From Termitomyces sp. T153 (Eukaryota; Basidiomycota; Agaricomycetes; Agaricales; Lyophyllaceae), in NCBI GenBank assembly GCA_018296165.2, contig JACKQL020000108.1, positions 1 through 64,000 on the forward strand: 64,000 nt of DNA, written 5' to 3'. The notes under the pieces were generated by a model. It worked only from the letters and a program-made list of their open reading frames with translations. It made no database searches and was not told the DNA's origin. The position numbers and the translations under genes are program-made. Positions 1 through 11,260 of this stretch are shown here, piece after piece; positions within the stretch are counted from its first letter, which is position 1, and each line of letters starts with the position of its first letter.

Positions 1-700
1 GGACTGTGTAGCTTTTACTGATTATAGGCTATGAATTGTCTGCTTGGTTGCAGTCCATAGGCATCAGGAATGACAGCAGCCTTAAGGAGAGTCAAAGAAC
101 GACACATGTCCAGTTATCATGTCCTCCCACAAGGCTAAACTCATATCTCTAGTGATCTTGTAGCCCAAGCTTTTCATCTGGTTGGGCTTATCTTACCCAG
201 CTTTTTCATAGCCATATATATACTTTTATCGCACACTTGAACATTGCATAAACCATACCGGGCCAGATTTTTTTTACAGGCCAAGCCGGTGCCTTTATGA
301 TACATAAAGAAGTAGCTAGTTATGTTCAAAGCCTTGCAGTACGTCTCAGGGTAAACGGATCACGGACACCCCTTCCAGTACTCCGGCAAGGACACCTTTT
401 CAAGTGTGCCGGTTACGCCCCGTAGTCACAGTTTGTTCCTTCGGAGTTCATATTCTGCCTACTTTCCAATCCCGACCATGTGCCGTTGTCATTCCGTTCC
501 TCCTATCAATTGAGGATAGTCAGATAATAATAGTGATTGTGCCGTACGTCTGCTCCCAAAATGTCCTGCATCCCCTCTCTTCCTTGATAGGAGCTCACCG
601 GCTCTCTGGTCCGATAACAACAGGCTCCCCATCCTTCTCCTGCAGATCCTTCTCGAAGGCTCTCAGTAGTTTAACCGGCTGTGTTGACGGTAAACAGGTA
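1..700. other. No gene recognised
   Basis: I see no convincing coding region here. Reading frames are short on both strands and match no family I recognise. Base composition is ordinary and CpG is not depleted. The right part probably holds the promoter of the DUF202 gene that follows. Confidence 0.5.
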
Positions 701-730
701 TGCCTGTCGCATTTAGAACGGCTGTAGTAT

Positions 731-1476
731 ATGTACAGCAGGAGCCGTTTCCCACCCAAGTCCCACCATTCTCTTTTGGCACTGCCAATGCAAGACATCC
801 ACGAAAAACAGGACCCGCCGACCCCTGTTTCCGAGCATACCATGCACGGGACGCCCACAGAGACGGATGCATCGGTTCCGGCTAAATCTTGTTCAATGAA
901 CGAGAAAGAAACTTTTTGCTTTGACAAACTCCGGAGGCTGTCACATTCACTGTCATATCACCGGCTCTTTGCACGATTTAGTCCCGCTCTCACCCTTGAG
1001 AATTCAGGGAGCGTAGCGAGAGACCACTTAGCGTCAGAGCGCACTTTCTTGGCGTATGTTCGAACCAGCCTCTTGTCGGCTTCTACCGGTGTAGGTATGC
1101 ATGTTGGTTCAATCTATCTCCTCCGCATGACGTCAAACCCTTCGGAAGCTCTCGTACAATTATACGCCTTAACATCTATAGATGCGTCCAACGGCGCCAC
1201 CTTAGGGCATATCCCACAGTACGCACGTCCTATCGGCGCTGCATTGGTCATCTTTGGCCTTCTCGTTCTTATACTCGGTCCGTCGTCTTCCCCGTCAACA
1301 GCCATTGTCATGGGTCACAGAAACATCCTCCAGGTGTCTACCGATATTTTGTGATCCAACAAATGCTCACTAAGGGGTTATTCCCTGCTACTCAATTGCC
1401 GGCTGCAGGAGTCTCTCTCATAGCTGCTGCAATCACAGTTTTCGTATTTGGAGTTTTGGTTGCAGCGAGAAATTAG
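731..1476 (+). CDS. DUF202 (YidH-type) small membrane protein
   Basis: Two exons, 731-1277 and 1334-1476, join across a 56-bp GT/AG intron (1278-1333) to give 229 residues. Exon 1 carries the DUF202 signature SVARDHLASERTFLAYVRTS, running into a first hydrophobic helix. A second helix (RPIGAALVIFGLLVLIL) sits at the end of exon 1. The exon junction gives GVYRYFVIQQ, and a third helix is in exon 2, ending VAARN. Three membrane segments are usual for this family, whose biochemical role is unclear; fungal members are predicted membrane proteins. The intron is needed because the first frame stops at 1354 inside the expected RYF region, while splicing restores the family pattern. The start is uncertain: ATG 731 or ATG 788 would both leave the domain whole. 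Confidence 0.8.
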
Positions 1477-1800
1477 GACCGATATCAAGCTTACATGCAA
1501 GTTTAGGGTGTGAAGGTAAAGTTCGTTTGATGGGACCTGAGCCACCTTGGAGGCCTTCAGAGGATTCGACATATTGCTTTACCTACTTCGATATTCCTAG
1601 ATTCGAAGCGGGCACCATGGCGAGTTATCGTGTGGCACCATTCTCCTAGTGGTGCCAATCTTGACGCACGAGCCTGATGGTGAACGGTTTATGAGACCTC
1701 TTAATATGAACCACTTATCATGAAGGAGCTTCGAGAGGCCCTAGGTAGAAAAAAAAACGAATCAGTCTATTTGTAACCCATCTCTCGAACTCCCTCCATA
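1477..1800. other. Intergenic, nothing recognised
   Basis: Spacer between the DUF202 gene and the tandem duplication, holding a short A-run near 1749-1756. No coding signal seen. Confidence 0.4.
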
Positions 1801-2182
1801 AATGAATCGCTGTATGAGGTACAAGTGCTGTCTCGTGTGGGTACATTCAACGCTGCCTGCCATCCTAAGATGTGATCTCAATAACTTGGCACGTCTTGTG
1901 AGAGGATACTGTACTTCTCATCTTCCTCCATAACGTTTCAGTGACATAGGTCGCAAGAATGAATTTCTGACCAGCTTTCAGTAGCAGCGAGAATGAATCG
2001 CTGTATGAGGTACAAGTGCTGTCTCGTGTGGGTACATTCAACGCTGCCTGCCATCCTAAGATGTGATCTCAATAACTTGGCACGTCTTGTGAGAGGATAC
2101 TGTACTTCTCATCTTCCTCCATAACGTTTCAGTGACATAGGTCGCAAGAATGAATTTCTGACCAGCTTTCAGTAGCAGCGAG
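1801..2182. repeat. Perfect 191-bp tandem duplication
   Basis: The 191 bases at 1801-1991 are repeated at 1992-2182 with no difference that I can see by eye. Both units begin AATGAATCGCTGTATGAGG and end CAGTAGCAGCGAG. No open frame spans the units. Perfect identity implies a recent event or an assembly duplication. It lies upstream of the CoA-ligase gene, so it could alter its promoter region. Confidence 0.9.
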
Positions 2183-2713
2183 TGGTCGAGGAGAGTGCAG
2201 TAAGTGAATTTGCTGTAGGTAGTTGTATATAACCGCCGGTTTCCGAGATTGGATTCACATGTAAGTCTGTCGGCCGCCCTTAGGCTTAGGGGCAAATTGA
2301 AGTGGCGGCTATCATATTCTGGGGTTGTTACACAGTGCGGAGATCCCGTGTGACGAGTGTGACGACGGGTCCGCCAGGGGCTTGCAAGCCTACTGGAGGC
2401 CTTGAGGGTATCATCAAGAGCCTGAACCCATGGGCAAGAACTCGCTTACTAGAGACGCATAGAACGCCAGCCAAGAGAAAATTCGGACGTATTTTTATAT
2501 CGATGCCTCGATCATTGTGTGGGACGGGGCGGAATGGCTGTAACAGATCCGCCCTTTTTCTATTTGTGTCCAAGTCACGAGTCCGGGCGATCAGTAGAGA
2601 TCAAAACCGGCAATGCGGGTTCATCTGACCCGAATGATTTTCGGCCGCTTGGATTTTCTGTTAAAAGGATTGGTGGAAATATTTAGAAACACAAACGCGT
2701 TTTTGTAGTCGCC
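2183..2713. other. Upstream region of the CoA-ligase gene
   Basis: About 530 bp without a supported gene. Short frames on both strands do not match anything I know. It presumably includes the promoter of the gene starting at 2714. Confidence 0.4.
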
Positions 2714-4948
2714 ATGTATCTCCAGTCCTTGTTCCCCAATGTCTCCTCTTTCCCCGAGACTAATGCAACCAACGTTTTCTTCAATCGGCCAGACCAGGCG
2801 CAATGGCCCGACTATACCCTCCACATCGACGCGAAGACTGGGAAGAAGCGTACTTTCCGTGAATTCAAGGAGCGCGTCAGGTTGGGCGCCACAGCGCTCG
2901 GCGCCCCAGTAGCTGATGGCGGTCTCGGCCTCCGCGTGGAAGACGGCGAAATCGTTGGCATCATGAGCCACAATTCTTCAGTACGTCACATTCAGAAAGC
3001 TTGGCAACTGGATTGATTTGATGTAATTCTTCATTCAGGACTATATTGCTCTCCTTCAGTCCTTGCTCACCATCACAGTCCCCATCGCTTTGATCGGCCA
3101 CTACTCTACTCCCTTCGAGCTCCAGCACGCCCTTCAGCTCTCGAAGGCGACCCGGCTGTTCGTTCATGCCCGTCTCCTTCCTGTTGTGCTCCCTGTTGCC
3201 GAGAAAGTCGGACTCCCTGCCAGCAAGATCTATATTCTCGGTGGAAATGCACCCGGCCGGAAAAGCTTCAAGGAGATGGTCGAGGAGGCCAGGATACGCA
3301 AGATGCCTATCCAGGAAGTCCGACCAGCGAAGAGGGACACCTTGGCTTACTTGGTCTTCTCCAGCGGAACTAGCGGTCTTCCAAAGGGTATGTCCTACAA
3401 TTTCTAGTTTCTTTGTACGCGATTACTCATCAAGTCTGAAGCTGTGATGATTTCGCATGGAAATCTTGTATATTCCATTGGTCAAGTCGCTGTCATGGGC
3501 CAGGCGACAGCTGCTGTATACACTGTAAGCTTTTCCATCCCACAAGTCAAGAGAGTCGACTGACCTAACGATTTACAGCCTCCGAAACCCAAGAGTCCTG
3601 ACGGTCTCCCCAGAGTGCTCGCATTCCTCCCGATCCACCACTCATACGGGTTGCATGCCTTTGCATTCCGTGCATTCATGACTCCTACGACACTAGTCAT
3701 TCTCTCCCAATGGAACCTCAAGGTTGCCATTGAATCCATTTCGAAGTATGCCCAACAAACCGACACTTTTCCCAATCCATATTCTTATGCGTCTTCCACA
3801 GATACCGCATCACGACTCTCTTTTTGATCCCTTCAGTGGTCCATCAACTGGTGAACTACCCTGGCATCGAGAAGGCCGATCTCAGCTCCGTCCAGTCTCT
3901 GGGTAGTGGTGCTGCATACCTTCCACCAGACATCGCGCAAAAACTTCTTGACCTTGCACCAGCCGGCGCAACCTTCGTGGAAGGTTCGTTATTTCTCACA
4001 CCGTCATTTGCCGACATAACTTGACCCTGAATCTGCATAGGATATGGAATGTCAGAATGCGTACGCACATTGAATCTCTTATCCGCATCGTCGTTCTCAC
4101 CTTTTGCAACAGACCATCGCCGCCCTTACGCGCCCTGTACCCGGTATTCTCGGCGGCAAGGGTAAATTTGTGCCCGGTGCTACTGGTATCCTTCTGCCGG
4201 GCATGGAAGCAAGGATCGTTCGCGACGACGGAACCGAAGCGGACTTCAACGAGCCCGGCGAGCTCTACCTCAAGAGCCCCAACATCTCACCCGGATACTG
4301 GAACAATGAGAAATCCACTCGTGAGACATTCATCGACGGATGGCTGCATACCGGTGATAAGTTCTCCGTCAACAAGGATGGATACTTCTTGTACGTTATT
4401 TCGATCACTTCATTTAGGAACTTACCTCTAACTATAATCTTTCATTTCCAGCTTCGCGGACAGAGCAAAGGTCGGTTAGCTTCCCTATCGGCCCTTACCA
4501 ACGTTCTCACCATGCTATTCATAGGACACACTCAAAGTCTCTGGAAGCCAAGTATCGCCCGTCGAAATCGAGGCTGTCCTGCTTGCCGAGCCCCAGCACT
4601 TGATCATGGATGCCAGCGTCGCTGGTGTCAACGGTCACGGCCGTACTTCTGACGAGAAGGTCCCTCGTGCCTGGGTTGTCTTGAGCGCTGCCGGCAAGAA
4701 AATCGGTGCCCAAGCCACCCTTAAGGTGCTTGAGAAGTGGCATCAGGAGCAGCTCAGCAAGTACAAATGGTTGCGTGGCGGCATCGAGGTCGTGGAAGAG
4801 GTGAGCTACCCATGCTTGCATGAAATTCCAGAGTACACATCTAACTGCTCTCTAGATTCCAAAATCGCCTACTGGTAAGGTGCTGCGGAGAGTCCTTGTG
4901 GAGAAGTATGAGAAGGAGGTGGTGAAACGGGTGCCGGCCAAGCTCTAA
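2714..4948 (+). CDS. AMP-binding acyl-CoA synthetase, 4-coumarate-CoA-ligase type
   Basis: Ten exons (2714-2980, 3039-3387, 3442-3524, 3579-3745, 3802-3983, 4041-4060, 4113-4390, 4452-4470, 4525-4800, 4856-4948) keep one frame and give 577 residues, normal for the ANL superfamily. Motifs in order: the ATP-binding loop SSGTSGLPK at the end of exon 2 (usually SSGTTGLPK), YGMSEC across exons 5-6, GWLHTGDKF in exon 7, FADRAKDTLKVSG over exons 7-9, and the C-terminal IPKSPTGKVLRR with the catalytic lysine in exon 10. The family activates a carboxylic acid as acyl-AMP and transfers it to CoA. The substrate cannot be read from sequence; phenylpropanoid or medium-chain acids are typical. Two exons are only 19-20 nt. 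All introns are 47-62 bp with GT/AG ends. No peroxisomal SKL tail; the end is AKL, a possible weak PTS1. Confidence 0.93.
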
Positions 4949-5262
4949 GATCTGCGATCGAACGCTTTAAAGAATCAGTTATTTAACGTGATGCTGGCTA
5001 TATATTAGCCTCTTAAAAGTTAATAATGACCGTAACCTTAGAACACATCGCCGTGGTTAAACAAATATTACAACTAGATAGATGCTCATTAGTAGCTCAC
5101 TTTGACACGATTAACGCAGATACTAACTACCATCAGTTTGACGTAGGATTACGATCAGCCCGGCCGATGGCCAGCGAGATCGAAACTCTTCTCTGGAATG
5201 AGCACAAATGTATGTAGTATGTGAAAATTACAAGTAAAACATAAGATACAAAATTGAAGCGA
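4949..5262. other. Convergent intergenic spacer
   Basis: AT-richer spacer between two convergent genes (CoA ligase on plus, transporter on minus). It presumably holds both 3' ends. No gene seen. Confidence 0.5.
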
Positions 5263-7917
5263 CTAATCTCGAGTCCAGTCTACGTGCGAGGTCTCTTGAG
5301 ACTTATCAACATGAACATCAATCACTTCCCCATTCAAGGCCATGAGCTCCTCATTTTCATCGTTCTCAACAGGATGATATGGCGAACGGGGTCGGAAGAA
5401 GCGCCCTAGTAGCCGCCGGGGTGCGCTGCGCACCGTTGAAGGACTTGGTTTCGGAGGATACGTGTCAAGTGTTCTTTGAGTGTTGGACATGAAAGGTATG
5501 TGCTCATGATCAAAGGAAGCCCTTCGTTCGGTGAGCATCTTGTTGGATCCTGAAGGGGACGAGTGAGTTTCAATGTGAACCTGAAATAACGCAAGGAGCG
5601 ACCTTCTCCGAAAACAGCATCCATATCTTCTAGGGGTACCCCTTTTGTTTCGGGATAAACTTGACACAGATGAGAAGCGGTCCAAAGGAATAATACGGGT
5701 TTGACACTCACAAAAATACACTGTTTGGTAAATGAATCATGAGCTAGCTTTCGAACGAAGGAACCAAAACATAACGCACCTAGCATGAAACTGCACATAC
5801 AAAAGAAGGCGTGCATAAAATACAATCTCCAGTGAATCACGTCTTGGAGCCAAGGCGTCGCGGCGCCCACAAGGTAGTTGAAGGCCCAATTGGTACATGT
5901 TGACAAAGAGACGCCTTTCGCGCGAACAGTGAGCGGCATGATCTACAACTCGTCATATGAATGAAACTCATGAAACCAAGTGTAAGAAAACTGTACCTCG
6001 GGAGGATATAACCAAGGTATCGGACCCCAGCTAAACGCAGACAGTGTCAATTTCTGGGGTCAAGACGGAAATCGGAACTTACCTATACCCGAAAGCTGCG
6101 TTATAAATTATGACAGAGACGACTACAGCTTTCGGTGTGTTCGGAAGGTCGAGGAAGATCCAGAGTCCTGTCGAACCCAAAGCTAGCGTCATCTAGGCAA
6201 ATGATGATTGACGGTGTCTCATTAAGCGAAGTATCCATACGCACTACACCAGCGCCTGACAACAGGATCGGTCGGCGACCCCAGCGGTCGACGAGATACC
6301 ACCTACGACGGAGGCGTCAAGTGAAGGGTCACAGGAGGAGCGACATTACGTACGGAGGTATGGTGCTGAAAACATATATAAGAGCATTAACTCCAGTCAT
6401 TAAGATAGCCTCGCGGCCGATCCAGCCAGCCTCTAGATAGAATCAATACGACGTCCTGAGTAGTCCGGGTGGAATCTCACGTTCAAATACACGAGCTTAA
6501 TAGGGTAGAAGTTAGTCGTTAGGCAAAGTATCATTTAGCGAAGGACACACGAGCGTAGTATGATATCACTATCAAAGGAGCGTCAGCGGAGATGGGCGAG
6601 TGATGAGGACCTTACCATTTATGCCGTTCTGTTTATACTTTATCAGAACACGCCAACGGATTGGATTGCCATTCTTACTAGCTGTGCAAAGGCCTGTGAA
6701 GACATGGCAAGGAGGACGCGACGTTTATATAATTTCCACATCACAACATAGGATCGTCCTTCGCCGTGATCTCGCTGAAACTACTCGTCAAGGCAGGATC
6801 TTCCATTGACAGACATACCTCACCTCGAAGATGACCTTTTCTTTTATTTCGCGGAACTCAGCCTTTGCAGCTGGATGATTCAGGTCCCCACCGTGCAGAT
6901 CCGCTAGAACACGCAACCCTTCCTCATCCTTGTCAGAATCAATGAGCCACCTTCCCAAAAGGTCAGTGATGATAATAAGTAGAAAGGAACCGGTGCAACC
7001 GTGGACTTTCCGGCATCAGGAAGGATCCTGCTGCAAGGAGGGCTCCGATGACACATTGGAGGAATAGCGGAAGACGCCAAGAAGTGTCGGAGTTGAAGAA
7101 AGAGCAGAAATAATCCGTCCACTTGGCTAATTTAGATAAGGCTAGCGAGAGGTGAATTAACGTACTACGGAGAACGCATATCCGAACACATTCCCGGTGA
7201 ACTCTGCACATGCCAACGCGCCTCTCTGCTCAAGTCAGTAATTAATCTACGTATATCACAGGGACTCACATGTGTAGGAGGCGAAATTTCGCTTTGGTAT
7301 ATGGGAACGATTGTCCTGTCACACGCAGTCTATTTGAAAACAAGAACTTTCAAGGTGACGACGTACGACAGAAGTCCAACTCCGAAACCGCTCACGATAC
7401 GACCGATTACCATCGAGGTAAAACCGGCTGAAAAAGTCTGGATTGTACCTCCAATGGTGAAAACCACGCTTCCTAAGAAGAGTGTGCCTTTGCGGCCAAT
7501 TATATCCCCAACACGTCCAGCAGCAACCGAGGTCACTGTCGATCTGTTAAACAGAAGCGCCAGGAACACCAGGAAGAGACGAGAAACACACCGAATGCGC
7601 CAATCTCAAGGACAGATACCATCGTCCCAATTTCTATCGGTCCTGGAGTGCCAAAATAGTTTATGAAGTGGGGCCCGGTGATAATGCCAGACATGACTCT
7701 TAATGGCGCGAGATTGAGCGATATTCTTGTAAAAACTTTGGAAAAGATATACCCTTGGTCATAACCAAACTAACAGTCACTTATCAGGAAAGGGAATTGT
7801 ATTTCGACGTATATGACACACCAGGAAGACACCCAGACTGGCGAATATAGATATCGCATACAAGAGAGGGGGACCGACTAGTCTCCGCCGAGGTTTAGGA
7901 TATGCTGGAGCCACCAT
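5263..7917 (-). CDS. MFS sugar (hexose) transporter, 20 exons
   Basis: I could follow a complete frame of 560 residues through twenty exons: 7917-7822, 7769-7753, 7698-7592, 7535-7367, 7315-7270, 7225-7166, 7121-7000, 6950-6824, 6774-6679, 6628-6616, 6568-6551, 6495-6481, 6432-6354, 6302-6245, 6192-6083, 6030-5997, 5942-5780, 5721-5713, 5659-5603 and 5549-5263. Sugar-porter motifs occur in order: FGYDQGVMSG (TM1), GRVGDIIGRKG (motif A), PESPRWL after TM6, QLNGINVISYYAP (TM7), DRWGRRP, and PETKGVPLEDMDAVFGE after TM12. The protein should lie in the plasma membrane and move a hexose or related polyol by proton symport; the substrate is inferred only from family. Five exons are 9-18 nt. The C-terminal tail is hydrophilic and acidic. 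The start ATG at 7917 gives a short basic cytosolic N-terminus (PKPRRR). No broken frame found. Confidence 0.92.
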
Positions 7918-8579
7918 CTCGGGCTTGATAGCACCGATTTGCAATGCCAGTGTTCAAAGCAGCTATCGGTATATCGGTACTACCACCGTGAATTCGCCCA
8001 GCACTGCACAGGTCACGTATGCGACGTGGATGTTATGCAAAGTTCTGAGCTGATTAAAAGGTAAATAGGTTGACAATAGATAATGAATGACTTACGAACT
8101 ACTAACAAGAGCGAAAAAAAGGTTAAGAACTACTAAAGGTCTGAAGTAAGGTAAGCGAAAACCAAGCATGAATTGCTCCTGGTCCTTGTTTTCAAACCCC
8201 GAAATTTGCCACGTGAACCGCTCTGAGCTGCCTAAAATCGAAATAAGTAGTTTACAAAGAATCGTCACGACAGTATTGAGCACCTCTGAGCGTAAGGTTT
8301 GTTGTGCTGGTTGTAAGTTATCTGTGCCGCATCAATACCACTAATTAGTCTGCCAATCATCTCAGAGGACAACAGCTCCTGTGAAACGGTGGGCAAATGA
8401 CGTTATTTATTACAATTACGCTTGGAAACCAAACTCGTTTGTAGAACGAGACCACCTTGGAAATTAGCCAAACTTTAGCCAAACTTCCCGCCGGTGAGTG
8501 CAGGTAAAGTAGTCTCTAAATATCTCATATGCTTAGGCTGCGTATGTTATAGGCTCGCGTAACTTGAATTCTACCTTGG
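7918..8579. other. Divergent intergenic region
   Basis: Region between the divergent transporter (minus) and P1 (plus) genes, likely shared promoter space. Short frames such as one on minus at 8092-8283 have no recognisable content. Confidence 0.4.
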
Positions 8580-10532
8580 ATGGTTTTCTGCCGCGTTCCA
8601 CACACAATACGACTCTTGACACGTGGGTTCGTTAGTACGCGCAGCCAATACCGGCAACAGCCTTTCATCGGGACACTTAAATCGGAATCCCTGCAAAGGA
8701 GTGACTTTCTTGATATTTCAAACACGGTAAAGAAGAGAATTATCTCACTACTCAAGAATGGTCGAGTAACCGAAGGTGGAATATTGTATGGCAAAAAACA
8801 AGACCGACATCTTTTCCCGGAAAAGAGTCAAGGTTTCCTCTACTGCCATCACGACCCACGTCTTCCGTCCAGAACTGGTGAGATTCGCTTCAGGGTTACA
8901 AAAAATTCTGATCCGGCGTCTTTCAAGAACGGCTCGGACCTCTTGAGGCCTGACGGCGCATTGCCCTGGTCCATCCCCCTGGCTCTGTCACAGTCCCCTC
9001 TTAGGGAACTGGCTATTCAAGACGGTCTTATCGATGCCGAAGCAGCAGTCTACAAGCTCAGAGATAAAGTCGTGTTTCTGGCTTTTTTGGAGCAACCTTT
9101 TGTTTTGAACTTGGAACGACATATAAGGATGGCGGTTCTTACTCCCCGGAAGATTGAGAAGCTCCCTCAGTTACGGGTACTATTCCCAAATCTTTTAAAT
9201 CGAAATCTTTCCCTTTTCAAAGGTGAGTTTGGAATGAGCAGATGGTGTTTTGATAGTGTGTAACGTCTTAGATATTCAGGAAAACTGTTAGTTTCCTTCG
9301 AACAAGCACCACTAGAGCCAAGCGTAAATGGCACGTCAATTGTCATGCGAGTCCTCAAAATCCTCGAGCCCATCGAACCACTTGTCGAGGATGCTACAAT
9401 ACACCAGCTAATTCCGGTACCAGGTGCCCTACTGAAATGTGTTAGTCGAGGTCGAATTCAAATTAGGGAATTTGAGTCTCCGTACTTGAAACTTCTTCCG
9501 AGCGTCGAATTTCCTGCGTGAGTAGTCAATATTTTGTCTTTTTTCACAACAAGTAAACTTTTTTCCGTAGTCTCTCTCTTTCGGACGGCCTCCAACACGA
9601 CCTCCCGAAACTCCGAAAAAAAACGCTTTTTGCTGATCTGGCGAGGACGATTAGTACATTAGTCCCATGCCGCCTACAACCTTCAGACTTCGTTGTTCTT
9701 TCTGGTCGCAAAGGAATATGTATCACGGGACGACATGTCCAATCACAAAAGAGAACCAGAATCCCATACTTCTGCAAACGAACCCCTTTTCCTGCCAACA
9801 CCCACGGTTTCTTTTATATGCACATCAACCCTCGCTTACCACTTGTTAGCGGTCAGATTCGATTCCGAATAACACCATCCAATGACCCAGCCCAATTTGA
9901 GAACGGGGTCGACCTTTTCTCTCGAGGCGAGCCGTGGAACATTGATATAGTACAAATCGCACACTCCGCTCCTCTGAAGGAACAGTTGCACTGTGACGGC
10001 TATGCCAAGTACGTGCAAGCTCTGTCGAGTCTTTCCCTATCAAAATGTCAAACTCGACGATTGCTGTGCTACTTGGAACAGCCATTTATTGCAGACCTGT
10101 CTCACCCAAACCAAGCCATAGGCATCATTCTGCGTGATAAAATCGCACCTGTGCTTAGCTTCCCCATCATGGTTGATCGAAGAAATTACAAGTATGTTTA
10201 TCCTTACACCGGTGCGTACATTTTGGGTTCGTGTATGCACTTTCTTATTTTCCCGGTCCTTCCCAACAGGGCGAATTGTTGTGCGCTTTGAGCGGTCAAC
10301 GTTACAACAACATGCAGGAGGCAATTTCTTGGTCCTGCGTGTTTTGAAAATACTCGATCCTATCACGCCCGCTGATCCTGATTATGACATGTACCTTCCT
10401 ATGCCACGTGTTGGCTCTCTGGTTGTCGTTGCCAACAATCGTGTCCGTTCGTTTGATCTCGACGAAGGAAATAGCAGACTTGGTAACCTCAAGTATCTAC
10501 CCAGTCTCCCAGATGTTGAGCCAGATCTGTGA
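8580..10532 (+). CDS. P1, member of an unrecognised two-repeat protein family
   Basis: Four exons (8580-9222, 9280-9517, 9571-10211, 10270-10532) give 594 residues without a break. I do not recognise the family, but the window holds three members. Each half of the protein repeats the same plan: an N-lobe with FPE/FPAN..GFLY, DPRLP, GEIRFRVT, DPASF, DLLRPDG and PWSI (half 1; in half 2 GQIRFRIT, DPAQFENG, GEPWNI), a LEQPFV/I-D/N-L segment, then a C-lobe with VSFE or VRFE and VMRVLKILEPI or VLRVLKILDPI. The introns fall at equivalent places in both halves, which supports an origin by internal duplication. The N-terminus is basic and hydroxylated (RLLTRGFVSTRSQYRQQ), suggestive of a mitochondrial presequence; that is inference. 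No catalytic motif or membrane segment seen. Confidence 0.75.
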
Positions 10533-11260
10533 ATAATTTCTCCCTTGTACAAGTTACATACTCTGACTATTCATTTGTTTTGCAGTGAAGCGTTCCGTTG
10601 ATTCTTTCAAGAGTGTTAAGTTTGAGTTTTGAAGGAGTCCTATAGATAAAAATTGAGACTCTATAGGAATGAAGATGGAGTCAACGGTAATGCTGATGGT
10701 TCTCTCGATGAAATTACCGACAGAGAAGAGGGATCCAATAGAAATAGAAGAAGTAGTCACAGCGCTAGTAGAATCCAACACCCTAACCCTGCATGTATAC
10801 AATTGTCTATCATCTAAACACCTTCACTACTCTTGTCGACTGAAATCCTCTTAGACATCTTCAACGCAAACGCCATCTCCTTCAAATTCCTTCAAATCTC
10901 TACAACAGATCCATCTTCACGACTCGAAAAACACCACAAAGCACGTTCCATACACCTCAGTAAACTCATAGAAATCCAGCCTCCTGCCTTTCATCAACCC
11001 CGGAGGATATGCACGGAATTCCTCGGCGTCACACACTCGTACCTTTGAGCGACCACAGCCTCACACAACTTCTCCAGCTCGATGTATGTCTCCACCCACA
11101 GGCATCCCATAAATAGTCTCCAAGTAGCCTGACCTAATAACAGGATGATAGTCAATCTGTTTGTCCATAATTGGACTTGGATACATGAGACAAAAAGTTG
11201 GCTTATCAATTGATACTCAATGGCAAAGTTTATAGAGGTTGACTGTTTTTTGTAGCATTC
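10533..11260. other. Intergenic with a possible minus-strand exon fragment
   Basis: No complete gene. On the minus strand at about 11005-11120 a frame reads ETYIELEKLCEAVVAQ and stays open for about 90 codons. A related string, RRVELIIELEKLCET, occurs on the plus strand at about 59500-59570, in the same relative position and orientation to gene P3. This suggests a shared, decayed neighbour gene. Function unknown. Confidence 0.35.
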
